This document shows positions 19,765-28,243 of a DNA stretch of 64,000 nucleotides, piece by piece. Origin of the DNA: Herbaspirillum sp. SJZ107. Its GTDB lineage: Bacteria; Pseudomonadota; Gammaproteobacteria; Burkholderiales; Burkholderiaceae_D. Every line of letters begins with the position of its first letter. Positions within the stretch are counted from its first letter, which is position 1. The notes beneath the pieces were generated by a model that worked only from the letters and a program-made list of their open reading frames with translations, made no database searches and was not told the DNA's origin. The stretch lies in NCBI RefSeq assembly GCF_006715485.1, contig NZ_VFNH01000002.1, positions 1,674,001 through 1,738,000 of the forward strand, written 5' to 3'. Both the position numbers and the translations under genes were made by a program.

Positions 19765-20844
19765 GTGCGCATCGAATCCATCCGCACCCGCCTGCGCGCC
19801 CTCGGCGCACTCCCGCTGCACGAAGACCGCATCCTGCGCGACTGGATCCGCGACAGCGGTCACCACCACGGCCGCCGCCGCCCCGACGATTTCCTTCCGA
19901 AGCCCGTACGCGAAGCGCTGCCGCAGATCGACGCGGAACTGGACGGCCTGGCGCGCATCCTGAGCACCCATCCCGCAGAAGACGGTTCGGCGCGCCTGCT
20001 GGTCGGCCTGCACGATGGGCAGACGGTGGAGTCGGTGCTGCTGCCGCGCGACGGCGTGTGCGTGTCGAGCCAGGTCGGCTGCGCGGTCGGCTGCCGCTTC
20101 TGCATGACCGGGCAGGGCGGCCTGGTGCGCCAGGTGACCAGCGGCGAGATCGTCGCCCAGGTGGTGCTGGCGCGGCGCCGGCGGCCCGTGAAAAAGGTCG
20201 TGTTCATGGGGATGGGCGAACCGGCGCATAACCTGGACAACGTGCTGGAAGCGATCGCGCTGCTCGGCATCGAGGGCAACATCGCGCACAAGAACCTGGT
20301 GTTCTCGACCGTCGGCGACCCGCGCGTTTTCGAGCGCCTGCCGCACGGGCGGGTGAAGCCGGCGCTGGCGCTGTCCCTGCACACGACCAAGCCGGCATTG
20401 CGCGAACACCTGCTGCCGCGCGCGCCGCGCTTCGACCCGGCCGAGCTGGTGGCCGAGGGCGAGCGCTATGCGCGCCTGACCGGGTATCCGATCCAGTACC
20501 AGTGGACGCTGCTGGACGGCGTCAACGACGGCCAGGACGAGCTGGATGCGATCGTCGGCCTGCTGCGCGGAAAGTACGCGGTGCTGAACATGATCCCGTA
20601 CAACACCAACCCCGGCCTGCCGTACGCAAGGCCGGGCTGGGACAAGGCCCGGGCCATCGCGGCCCATCTGTTCGAGCGCGGCATCCTGACCAAGCTGCGC
20701 GATTCGGCCGGGCAGGATGTCGATGGCGGCTGCGGCCAGCTGCGCGCGCGGGCGGCGCAGGACCAGCCGGTGCGCCTGCACCGGCGGCAGCAGCCCGCGG
20801 CCATGCCGGCGGAAACGTCTCCGGCAGGAACCCCGCGCAAATAA
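19765..20844 (+). CDS. RlmN/Cfr-like radical SAM RNA methyltransferase
   Basis: 359 residues from the GTG at 19765; going further upstream would read through the REP pair. The radical SAM motif CAVGCRFC binds the 4Fe-4S cluster. VCVSSQVGC precedes it and VFMGMGEPAHNLDNV follows, as in RlmN. The C-terminal catalytic cysteine is kept in GQDVDGGCGQL, so the radical methyl-transfer chemistry should be possible. RlmN methylates C2 of A2503 in 23S rRNA and A37 of some tRNAs. This protein is diverged in the N-terminal RNA-binding part and has a Pro/Ala/Arg-rich tail, so it may be a paralogue with another target. No ndk or pilW neighbours of standard rlmN are present. Confidence 0.8.
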   Translation: MRIESIRTRLRALGALPLHEDRILRDWIRDSGHHHGRRRPDDFLPKPVREALPQIDAELDGLARILSTHPAEDGSARLLVGLHDGQTVESVLLPRDGVCVSSQVGCAVGCRFCMTGQGGLVRQVTSGEIVAQVVLARRRRPVKKVVFMGMGEPAHNLDNVLEAIALLGIEGNIAHKNLVFSTVGDPRVFERLPHGRVKPALALSLHTTKPALREHLLPRAPRFDPAELVAEGERYARLTGYPIQYQWTLLDGVNDGQDELDAIVGLLRGKYAVLNMIPYNTNPGLPYARPGWDKARAIAAHLFERGILTKLRDSAGQDVDGGCGQLRARAAQDQPVRLHRRQQPAAMPAETSPAGTPRK

Positions 20845-20852
20845 GCAGAGGC

Positions 20853-22016
20853 TCAGGCGAAACCGAGGTGCGGCGTCAGCTGGTGCGAGCGCACCTGGTT
20901 GCGTCCACCGCGCTTGGCGTCGTACATCAGTTCGTCGGCGGCCGCGATCAGCGCTTGCGGCGTGACCGCCCTGGCGGCGGCGAAGTCGGCACTGACCACG
21001 CCGAAGCTGGCGGTGGTCGACAGGGTCGCCGCACCGAGCTGCAGCTGCTGGCCGGCGAAGGTGGCGCGTATCCGCTCGGCCAGTTCGACCGCGCCGTCCA
21101 GCGGCGTCTCCGGCAGGATGATCAGGAATTCCTCGCCGCCGTAGCGCACCACGGTGTCGACGGTGTCGCGCGTCATCGCCAGCACCAGGGTGGCGAAGCT
21201 GCGCAGCAATTCGTCGCCGGCATGGTGGCCGTGGGTGTCGTTGATGGTCTTGAAGCCGTCGAGGTCGCACATGATCAGCGACAGGTTCAGGCGGTAGCGC
21301 CGTGCGCGCGCGATCTCGCCGTCGAGCAGGGCGGCGTTCAGGTAGCGCCGGTTGTAGCAGCCGGTCAGCGGATCGCGGATCGACAGGTTGGTCAGCACCT
21401 GCTGTGCCCAGTACTGCTCGCGCCACAGGCGCGCGTGGCGGTTCGCCGCGACCACGCCGAACACGTTGGCGAACAGGATCATCAGCGTCATCGAGATCAG
21501 GTGGCGCGTGTCTTCGGTGTGCATGTACCAGGCCAGCAGCACGAAGACCATGCTGCCGCCGAGCGCGATCGGGAAGGCCGTGGGCAGACGGTTCGGGATG
21601 AAGATCAGGACAGCCAGGACCATCAGGCCGATCGCCGTCCCGTGCAGCAGCGTGTCGTACGGGCGGTAGCAGACCACGACCAGGTAGCTGGCCATCCCCA
21701 GCGTGGTGGTGAGTGTGGAGAGCCGGTAGGCGGTTTTGACCGGTGCCGCGGTATGCCGCACCATGGCCATCCCGGCCAGGGCGATCAGGGGCGGCGTCAA
21801 GCGCGCCAGCAGCGGCACGATGGCGCCGTGCAAGCCGAGCGCCATCACGTCGGTGACGCCGAACAGCCAGTAGCACAGGGCGCACAGCAGCACCGCGCGG
21901 CGCAGGTCGCGCAGGATCGTGGGCGCCTGGTGATGCAGAAACCCGACCTCTTCTGACGCATTGACGAATTCCCCACGCAGGGGCGCGATGGAGGCGGTGC
22001 TCGGATCGTTCGGCAT
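20853..22016 (-). CDS. Membrane-bound GGDEF diguanylate cyclase
   Basis: 387 residues. Residues about 35-195 hold six hydrophobic segments forming an integral membrane sensor. Residues about 215-385 form a GGDEF domain with the active motif RYGGEEF, the substrate-binding LIMCDLDGFKTINDTHGHHAGD, and the helix RDPLTGCYNRRYL. It should make c-di-GMP from two GTP. The inhibitory RxxD site is not conserved (DTVD at that place), so product inhibition may be weak. It is convergent with the RlmN-like gene, 8 bases apart. Its product could act on the YcgR and EAL-HDOD proteins in this window. Confidence 0.92.
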   Translation of the reverse strand: MPNDPSTASIAPLRGEFVNASEEVGFLHHQAPTILRDLRRAVLLCALCYWLFGVTDVMALGLHGAIVPLLARLTPPLIALAGMAMVRHTAAPVKTAYRLSTLTTTLGMASYLVVVCYRPYDTLLHGTAIGLMVLAVLIFIPNRLPTAFPIALGGSMVFVLLAWYMHTEDTRHLISMTLMILFANVFGVVAANRHARLWREQYWAQQVLTNLSIRDPLTGCYNRRYLNAALLDGEIARARRYRLNLSLIMCDLDGFKTINDTHGHHAGDELLRSFATLVLAMTRDTVDTVVRYGGEEFLIILPETPLDGAVELAERIRATFAGQQLQLGAATLSTTASFGVVSADFAAARAVTPQALIAAADELMYDAKRGGRNQVRSHQLTPHLGFA

Positions 22017-22230
22017 GGTGAAAGGAGGGCGAATTGCGGAAAAAGAGGCAGAACTTTATCTAAACTTTAAGTTTCTGTAAAGTAATTATTGAAATTAACG
22101 ATTTGCCATTCGAACTATGCCGACAGCGCTACGCCAGCCAGATGGCAAGGCTGTAAAATAGCTGCTTTCTCATTCATCCGACGTCGCTCCGCCGTGTTTC
22201 GCGCGAGGGCGTCGTCATTTTACTTTTATC

Positions 22231-23628
22231 ATGACCGTCCGTACCCGTTTCGCTCCCAGCCCGACCGGCTATCTCCACCTCGGCGGCGCCCGCACCGCGC
22301 TGTATTCGTGGGCCTATGCGCGCCACTTCGGCGGCACCTTCATCCTGCGTATCGAAGACACCGACCTGGAGCGTTCGACCCCGGAAGCGGTGCAGGCCAT
22401 CCTGGACGGCATGCAGTGGCTGGGTCTGAGCCACGACGAAGGTCCGTTCTACCAGATGCAGCGCATGGACCGCTACCGCGAGGTGGTGGAGGGCATGCTG
22501 GAAGCCGGCACCGCCTATCTGTGCTACTGCTCGCCGGAAGAAGTCGAGGCGATGCGCGAACGCATGCGCGCTGCCGGCGAAAAGCCGCGCTATGACGGCA
22601 CCTGGCGTCCGGAACCGGGCAAGGTGCTCCCGGAAGTCCCGGCGGGCGTGAAGCCGGTCGTGCGTTTCAAGAACCCGCTCGATGGCGAAGTCACCTGGAA
22701 CGACGTGGTCAAGGGTCCGATCACGATCGCCAACAAGGAACTCGACGATCTGATCATCGCGCGTCCGGACGGTACCCCGACCTACAACTTCTGCGTGTCG
22801 GTCGACGACTGGGACATGAAGATCACCCACGTGCTGCGCGGCGACGACCACGTGAACAATACGCCGCGCCAGATCAACATCCTGCGCGCGCTCGGCGCCG
22901 AACTGCCGCAGTACGGCCACCTGCCGATGATCCTGGGGCCGGATGGCCAGAAACTGTCCAAGCGCCACGGCGCGGTCAGCGTGATGCAGTATCCGGAGCA
23001 GGGCTTCCTGCCGGAAGCGATGCTCAACTATCTCGCACGCCTGGGCTGGAGCCACGGCGACGACGAGATCTTCTCGATGGAGCAATTCACCGAGTGGTTC
23101 AACCTCGAGCACCTGACCGCGTCGGCGGCCCAGTTCAACCCGGAAAAGCTGGCGTGGCTGAACAATCACTATATCAAGCAGGCCGACAACGAACGCCTGG
23201 CCGAACTGGCGCGTCCGAAGATGGCAGGCGCGGTCTTCGAAGGCGCGCCGCCGCTGGCCAGCGTGCTGGCGCTGATGAAGGAGCGCACCAACACCATCAA
23301 TGAACTGGCCGATGCGGCGATGCTGTTCTACCGCACGCCGGATCCCGCGAACGCGGAATATCAGGCGCTGCTGGCGCAGCACCTGACCGATGCCGTGCGT
23401 CCGGCCCTGGCCCAGTTCGCGGAAAAGCTCGCGAGCGTGGAATGGACCAAGCCGGCCCTGTCGGCCATGATGAAGGAAGTGCTGGCCGCGAACGGCCTGA
23501 AGATGCCGCAGCTGGCCATGCCGCTGCGCCTGCTCGTCACCGGCCAGTTGCAGACGCCGGCAATCGACGCCGTGCTGGAGCTGTTCGGCCGCGAGGTCGT
23601 AGTGGCACGCGTACAAAAAGGGCTGTGA
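22231..23628 (+). CDS. gltX: Glutamyl-tRNA synthetase
   Basis: 465 residues. It charges tRNA-Glu; fittingly, five tRNA-Glu genes follow within 1 kb. The class I motifs are [19 protein letters not shown] (HIGH type) and [10 protein letters not shown] (KMSKS type). The catalytic core is followed by a helical anticodon-binding domain. Length and motifs fit a canonical bacterial GluRS that is discriminating, with no zinc cysteines apart from CYC at about residue 90. It stands alone; the next promoter, for the tRNA array, begins only about 15 bases after its stop. Confidence 0.97.
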   Translation: MTVRTRFAPSPTGYLHLGGARTALYSWAYARHFGGTFILRIEDTDLERSTPEAVQAILDGMQWLGLSHDEGPFYQMQRMDRYREVVEGMLEAGTAYLCYCSPEEVEAMRERMRAAGEKPRYDGTWRPEPGKVLPEVPAGVKPVVRFKNPLDGEVTWNDVVKGPITIANKELDDLIIARPDGTPTYNFCVSVDDWDMKITHVLRGDDHVNNTPRQINILRALGAELPQYGHLPMILGPDGQKLSKRHGAVSVMQYPEQGFLPEAMLNYLARLGWSHGDDEIFSMEQFTEWFNLEHLTASAAQFNPEKLAWLNNHYIKQADNERLAELARPKMAGAVFEGAPPLASVLALMKERTNTINELADAAMLFYRTPDPANAEYQALLAQHLTDAVRPALAQFAEKLASVEWTKPALSAMMKEVLAANGLKMPQLAMPLRLLVTGQLQTPAIDAVLELFGREVVVARVQKGL

Positions 23629-23643
23629 CTCTTTTCAAGCTAT

Positions 23644-23672
23644 TTGCGTAATGCAAGTCTATCCCCTATAAT
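23644..23672 (+). promoter_or_regulatory. Strong sigma-70 promoter of the tRNA array
   Basis: TTGCGT (23644-23649) and a perfect TATAAT (23667-23672) are separated by exactly 17 bases. A GC-rich discriminator (GCTCGCAC) follows, typical of stringently controlled stable RNA promoters. It sits 20 bases before the first tRNA. Confidence 0.85.
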
Positions 23673-23691
23673 GCTCGCACTTCAGCGCTGC

Positions 23692-23767
<76 letters not shown>

Positions 23768-23820
23768 CGTTCTGAAGTGTGCAGTAAATGGCAGGTAACA
23801 GGTAGTATCGGTAGTCCAGG

Positions 23821-23896
23821 GTCCCCATCGTCTAGAGGCCTAGGACATCACCCTTTCACGGTGAGTACCGGGGTTCGAATCCCCGTGGGGACGCCA
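23821..23896 (+). tRNA. tRNA-Glu (TTC), copy 1
   Basis: 76 bases with encoded CCA. Acceptor GTCCCCA pairs with TGGGGAC, and the anticodon loop CTTTCAC gives TTC. All five Glu copies in the array look identical. Confidence 0.97.
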
Positions 23897-23959
23897 GTGT
23901 TGTGAAAACGGCGCTGCATGAAGTAAAAACAGTATGTTATGATACTGTCTCTCTGAAAC

Positions 23960-24035
<76 letters not shown>

Positions 24036-24065
24036 AGTTTCAGAAGGTAGTCGTAGCAGTCCAGG

Positions 24066-24141
24066 GTCCCCATCGTCTAGAGGCCTAGGACATCACCCTT
24101 TCACGGTGAGTACCGGGGTTCGAATCCCCGTGGGGACGCCA
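24066..24141 (+). tRNA. tRNA-Glu (TTC), copy 2
   Basis: Identical to the first tRNA-Glu. The spacer before it (GTCCAGG) repeats the spacer before copy 1, a sign of unit duplication. Confidence 0.97.
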
Positions 24142-24205
24142 AGATTTTGGTAGTAGTCAGATGCCGCCACCCAGCGAGCGGTATCGATGCAGTACACAGT
24201 TTTAG

Positions 24206-24281
24206 GTCCCCATCGTCTAGAGGCCTAGGACATCACCCTTTCACGGTGAGTACCGGGGTTCGAATCCCCGTGGGGACGCCA
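24206..24281 (+). tRNA. tRNA-Glu (TTC), copy 3
   Basis: Identical to the other Glu copies. It is preceded by ACAGTTTTAG, the same spacer as before copy 5, and followed 16 bases later by a terminator. Confidence 0.97.
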
Positions 24282-24297
24282 GACACGCAACGCAAGG

Positions 24298-24321
24298 AGC
24301 CGCCTTGAAGCGGCTTTTTTA
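24298..24321 (+). terminator. Terminator inside the tRNA array
   Basis: AGCCGC and GCGGCT form a stem around CTTGAA and run directly into TTTTTTATT. It would end transcripts after the third tRNA-Glu, so the last three tRNAs may need read-through or a promoter of their own. Confidence 0.8.
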
Positions 24322-24353
24322 TTGATGCAGTTGTCGGGTCATGAGAAGTTTTG

Positions 24354-24429
<76 letters not shown>

Positions 24430-24455
24430 AGTTGGCAGTAAATCGGTAGTTCAGG

Positions 24456-24531
24456 GTCCCCATCGTCTAGAGGCCTAGGACATCACCCTTTCACGGTGAG
24501 TACCGGGGTTCGAATCCCCGTGGGGACGCCA
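24456..24531 (+). tRNA. tRNA-Glu (TTC), copy 4
   Basis: Identical to the other tRNA-Glu genes. The preceding spacer (GGTAGTTCAGG) is a near copy of the spacers before copies 1 and 2. Confidence 0.97.
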
Positions 24532-24556
24532 GGAATTTGCAGTAATACAGTTTTAG

Positions 24557-24632
24557 GTCCCCATCGTCTAGAGGCCTAGGACATCACCCTTTCACGGTGA
24601 GTACCGGGGTTCGAATCCCCGTGGGGACGCCA
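24557..24632 (+). tRNA. tRNA-Glu (TTC), copy 5
   Basis: Identical to the other tRNA-Glu genes and last in the array. It borders the accessory segment with the broken protease gene. Confidence 0.97.
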
Positions 24633-24636
24633 GTCA

Positions 24637-24684
24637 AAACCGGAGCAGACCAACGCGCATGCGCGTCGAGGTGCTCCGGTTTTT
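24637..24684. terminator. Bidirectional terminator between tRNA array and protease gene
   Basis: AAACCGGAGCA and TGCTCCGGTTT flank about 24 bases that contain an inner GCGCATGCGC palindrome. T-runs follow on both strands, so it can end the tRNA transcript and the leftward protease gene. Confidence 0.8.
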
Positions 24685-24690
24685 CATTTT

Positions 24691-26366
24691 CTACCAGCCA
24701 AAACCGAAGGGCATGACCGGCCCTGTCCTCTGCTGCGCACCCATCGCCATCTCCGGCATGGCGGCCGGCGCCATCGGCATCGTTCCCATCAGCGAACCCA
24801 GCATCGACTGGAAGGCTTGCTGGTTCACGCCCGGCGCCAGGCCCAGTGCGACCAGTGCATCCGGCATCCCGTAGCCGATCCGCGCCGGTGCCGCCTGGCT
24901 GACACGGCGCGCGCTCATGCGGATCAGGCGGAACAGCTGTTCCACCCGCTCGGCCGAGCGCATCCGGGCCGAAGCAGCTGAACCTGGCCGTGAAAAAGCC
25001 CTGGGCGTCGACGTCCGGGTGGATGGTCTCGACGTGGTAGCTGTCGCGCGGGAACTCGTCGATCTTGCCGACGGCCGCCACCGCCAGCACGTAGGGCGAG
25101 GCTGCCGGATACTGCACCGGCCCGCCGGAATTGCCGGCCGCGGCGATGCAGGCGACGCCGGCCCGCCGCGCGCGCAGGATCTGCTGCTCCAGCGCGGGCG
25201 AGGGCCCGGTGCCGCCGAGGCTGAGGTTGACCACGTCGATCTGGTGTTCGATGCAGTATTCGAGCGCCTGGATCAGCTGGCTGATCTGGCCGCCGGGGAA
25301 CAGCTTGCAGACGTGGATCTCGGCGTCGGGCACGAAGCCGCGGATGCCGAACGCCGGATCGTAGCCGGCGATCACGCCGGCGCAGTGCGAACCGTGGCCG
25401 AGCTGGTCCTGGTTCCAGGTCTCGTAATTGTCCTTGATGACGTCGAAGCCGGCGCGGATGCGGCTGAGGTCGGCATGCGTGGTGGCGGCGCCGGAGTCGA
25501 TCATGGCGACCCGGATCCCCTGGCCGCGGAACGAGGGCGGCACCTGGTCCAGGCGCATCGCGCGCGCCCCAGCAGACCGTGCTGCGGCCCGGGAAGCCCG
25601 GCATCTGCGGCCAGTCGGAGAGCGCCTGCAGCCCGACCACGTTCGGCTCGCCGGGTGCCAGGTCGGGATCGCGCTGGTAAAAGCTCCAGTAGTCGGCGCG
25701 CGGCTTCACGTACAGGCCGGTGACCGTGTGCGGCGAGTCGCCGTGCACCGTGAGCGTGAGCCGGCCCTGGTCGTCGGTCAGGCCGGCGGCCGGCAGCAGG
25801 CCACCGAACAGCGAAACTTCGGCGCCCCCCAGCGGCACGCCGTCCTTGCCCAGCACCACCAGGTCGATGTCGAAGTGCGGGCCGTCGTAGGCGGCGAAGG
25901 AATTCACCAGGGTAGGGTGGCGCGGCACCGGGTCGAGCAGGTGCAGGTGCTGGTCGCGTTCGACCACCAGCCGGCCCTGGGCTTGCTGCAGCAGGGCGCG
26001 CGCCTTGTCGTCGGTCATGCGCGCGACCAGGGTTCCGCCCGGGTTGCCGTTGCTCATGCCGGATTCCATCAGGCCGATGCTGCGGGTGCTGGCCGTGCCC
26101 ACCGTGCCCACCACCTCGATGTCCGGCGCGGCGCGCAGGGCCTGTTCGACTGACTGCAGCGTGAGGGGCTGGACGCCGGGCGAGCCCAGCGCGAAGGGGC
26201 TGAGGCCAAACGGACTCAGGCCTTCCGGCGCCGGCTGCGGCGTGACCAGGAAGCGTTTCTTGCGCTCGCCCACGCGCCGTCCCGGCGGATCGCCGGCGAC
26301 CGGGATCGGCGCCCCTTCCGTGCCATTGGGCCCGTCCGGCTGCCCGCCGTTTGGTATTTTGGCCAT
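24691..26366 (-). pseudogene. Broken subtilisin-like (S8) serine protease
   Basis: Three frames on one strand add up to one S8 protease. The first part (from ATG 26366) has a propeptide-like stretch (RMTDDKARALLQQAQGRLVV) and an Ig-like or carboxypeptidase-regulatory beta domain. The frame shifts in a GC-repeat run near 25557-25567. The second frame carries the catalytic Asp (RVAMIDSGAATTHADL), His (LGHGSHCAGVIAG) and the oxyanion Asn (AAAGNSGG) and runs to FSCFGP. Near 24950-24975 the frame shifts again and the text jumps to RSAERVEQLFRLIR. The segment with the catalytic Ser (GTSxAxPH) is missing. There is no signal peptide. A real pseudogene is likely; assembly error could explain the first shift but hardly the missing segment. 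Confidence 0.8.
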
Positions 26367-26398
26367 GTCTGTTCCTTTCGGATCGATGCGGCGCCGCG

Positions 26399-26650
26399 CT
26401 AGTCGAACAGCGACAGCGGACGGTCCGGTTCGATCATCAATTGGTTGGAAGTGCGGAACGCTTGTTCGAGCCGCTCCGCCGTCGCGGCATCGGTTTCCAC
26501 CACCGCGGTGTGCGGTTGCGCCTTTGGCCCGATGGTGTCGAGCAGCCGTACGGCGGCGTCGGCTCGCAGGCTGGCGATGAAGGCGGCGAGCGCCGGACCA
26601 TCGTCGACGGCGCGGATGATGTAGCGGCTGGTTTCAGCTGCGGTTGGCAT
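26399..26650 (-). CDS. Stand-alone protease-propeptide-like small protein
   Basis: 83 residues from the ATG behind GAGGAGGAG. The chain starts with SRYIIRAVDDGPALAAF, a strand-helix pattern. It ends HTAVVETDAATAERLEQAF, then LMIEPDRPLSLF. That layout, with a final strand reading xIEPDxPL, resembles inhibitor I9 propeptides of subtilisins, which fold the protease and then inhibit it. There is no signal peptide. The gene lies 32 bases upstream of the protease gene on the same strand, so the two probably share a transcript. I infer a foldase or inhibitor acting in trans; sequence evidence is modest. Confidence 0.5.
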   Translation of the reverse strand: MPTAAETSRYIIRAVDDGPALAAFIASLRADAAVRLLDTIGPKAQPHTAVVETDAATAERLEQAFRTSNQLMIEPDRPLSLFD

Positions 26651-26752
26651 GCGGATCTCCTCCTCGATCGGGTCGTTGCGCATCGGGTTTGCCGATGCGC
26701 CTTCAGTGCGACGTCGATGCCGCAAAATCAACGCGGCGGCGTCGAGATGCCG

Positions 26753-27868
26753 TCAATGCACGGTATTGCCCTGTGCCGACGGGGTGGTGTAGACCGGATA
26801 CTGCCCCGGCTGCAGCTGCTGGCCCTGCTGCTGGGCGAGTCGCTGCAGCTGGTAGGGGTCGACCGAGAAGGGCAGCATGCCGCCCAGTTGCGAAGCGATG
26901 CCGCCGATGGTGCTGCCCAGTTGCTGGTTGCCGGCGATGCCGCCGATCAAGCCGCCCAGGGGCCGGCCGAGCTGGCTGATGGCATTGCCGAACCAGCCCT
27001 GCGGTGCCAGCTGGCCCGGCTGGCCCTGCTGCCCCTGCAGTGCCTGCTGCTGGGCCTGCTGTTGGGCCTGCTGTTGGGCCAGCTGCTGCATCTGGTAGGG
27101 ATCGACCGAGAACGGCAGCATGCCGCCCAGTTGCGAAGCGATGCCGCCGATGGTGTTGCCCAGTTGCTGGTTGCCGGCCAGGCCGCCGATGAAGCTGCCC
27201 ACCGGCTGGCCGAACTGCGACAGTGCATTGCCGAACCAGCCCTGCGGCGCCATCTGGCCCTGGCCTGCCTGCTGCATGGTTTGCGGCTGCTGTTGTGCCT
27301 GCTGCGGCTGCTGTTGCTGGGCGAGCTGCTGCAGCTGTTGCTGGATCTGCTGCTGGATCTGGTGCAGCTGCTGCAGTTGCTGGACCAGCGCCTGCACCTG
27401 CGGATGCTGCTGGAACTGTTGCTGCGGGCCGGCCGAGAACGGCAGCATGCCGCCCAGTTGCGAAGCGATGCCGCCGATGGTGCTGCCCAGCTGCTGGTTG
27501 CCGGCGATGCCGCCGATCAAGCCGCCCAAGGGCCGGCCGAACTGGCTGATGGCATTGCCGAACCAGCCTTGCGGGCTGAGCTGGCCTTGCCCCTGCTGCA
27601 GTTGCTGCAGTTGCTGCAGCTGTTGCTGCTGTTGCAGTTGCTGGTAGGGGTCGGCCGACAGCGGCAGGAAGCCGCCGCCGATGCCGCCGGCTGCCTGGCC
27701 GATCTGGCTGCCCAGCTGGGCATTGCCGAACAGGCCGCCAATGCCACGGCCGATCAGTCCACCGAGCGGCGCGCCCAGCACGCTGCCGAAGAACCCCTGC
27801 GGCGCGAGTTCCGGTTGAAATTGTTGTCCTGCCTGCTGTCCAACGCCGAGCTGCTGAAATTCATTCAT
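26753..27868 (-). CDS. Gln-rich protein with four Gly-zipper repeats
   Basis: 371 residues behind AAGGAG. Four blocks of about 50 residues (21-75, 97-147, 207-259, 287-340) share the pattern APQGWFGNAIS, LGGLIGGIAGN, QLGSTIGGIASQLGGMLPF. They carry repeated GxxxG-type glycine spacing typical of packed membrane or amyloid-like helices or strands. The linkers (76-96, 148-205, 260-286) are almost pure Gln with Leu, Ala and His. There is no signal peptide, cysteine or enzyme motif. It is upstream of the propeptide-like and protease genes on the same strand, 102 bases away. I do not know the function. A self-assembling structural or carrier protein, or a protease substrate, would fit the composition. 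Confidence 0.75.
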   Translation of the reverse strand: MNEFQQLGVGQQAGQQFQPELAPQGFFGSVLGAPLGGLIGRGIGGLFGNAQLGSQIGQAAGGIGGGFLPLSADPYQQLQQQQQLQQLQQLQQGQGQLSPQGWFGNAISQFGRPLGGLIGGIAGNQQLGSTIGGIASQLGGMLPFSAGPQQQFQQHPQVQALVQQLQQLHQIQQQIQQQLQQLAQQQQPQQAQQQPQTMQQAGQGQMAPQGWFGNALSQFGQPVGSFIGGLAGNQQLGNTIGGIASQLGGMLPFSVDPYQMQQLAQQQAQQQAQQQALQGQQGQPGQLAPQGWFGNAISQLGRPLGGLIGGIAGNQQLGSTIGGIASQLGGMLPFSVDPYQLQRLAQQQGQQLQPGQYPVYTTPSAQGNTVH

Positions 27869-28243
27869 GACCAACTCCTTGTCTGGATGCGGCCGCCGCA
27901 CATCGGCTCCGATGCCGGCGGACGCGTACGATGAAAAAGACCGCCGCGGTGGAGGGTTCCCGACGCGGCGACACCGGCGGAGACCACCTGAGCGGTCCGC
28001 TTTTCTACAGGTGGCTGTTGGATAGGGTGACCCCGATGAAGTTTGTGGCCGGGTACGCAATTCATCCCGGTTATTTCGTGCTTTGCGATGGCGCATAGTG
28101 CGCCGGGATTGCACCGTTTGCTGGCGTCGATTCACCAGGTTGGTGCGCCTGCCAGGATCGGGGAATGGCGAGCAGTCTTTTGAACCCATGAAAGCCGCTA
28201 CAATGGCGCCCTCACTCTCTATATTAGCTGCCCCGTTCCGAGC
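27869..28243. other. Intergenic region between divergent genes
   Basis: 375 bases separate the leftward Gln-rich gene and the rightward earP. A TACAAT box at 28199-28204 could be the -10 of earP, but no -35 lies at normal spacing. The inverted pair ACCACCTG/CAGGTGG (27984-27991 and 28008-28014) surrounds 16 bases. No gene is convincing here. Confidence 0.4.

Noticed and set aside
24584-24690. Extension of the protease reading frame through tRNA-Glu
   Set aside because: The frame is read after the second frame break and translates tRNA sequence; the genuine C-terminal part lies in another frame ending at 24691.
24557-24700. tRNA-Glu 3' end as attachment site of an integrated element
   Set aside because: No integrase gene and no second copy of the tRNA 3' end on the far side of the 24.7-28 kb segment were seen.
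27865-28065. 66-codon open frame in the gap before earP
   Set aside because: No ribosome binding site, no recognisable pattern, and it overlaps the start region of the Gln-rich gene.
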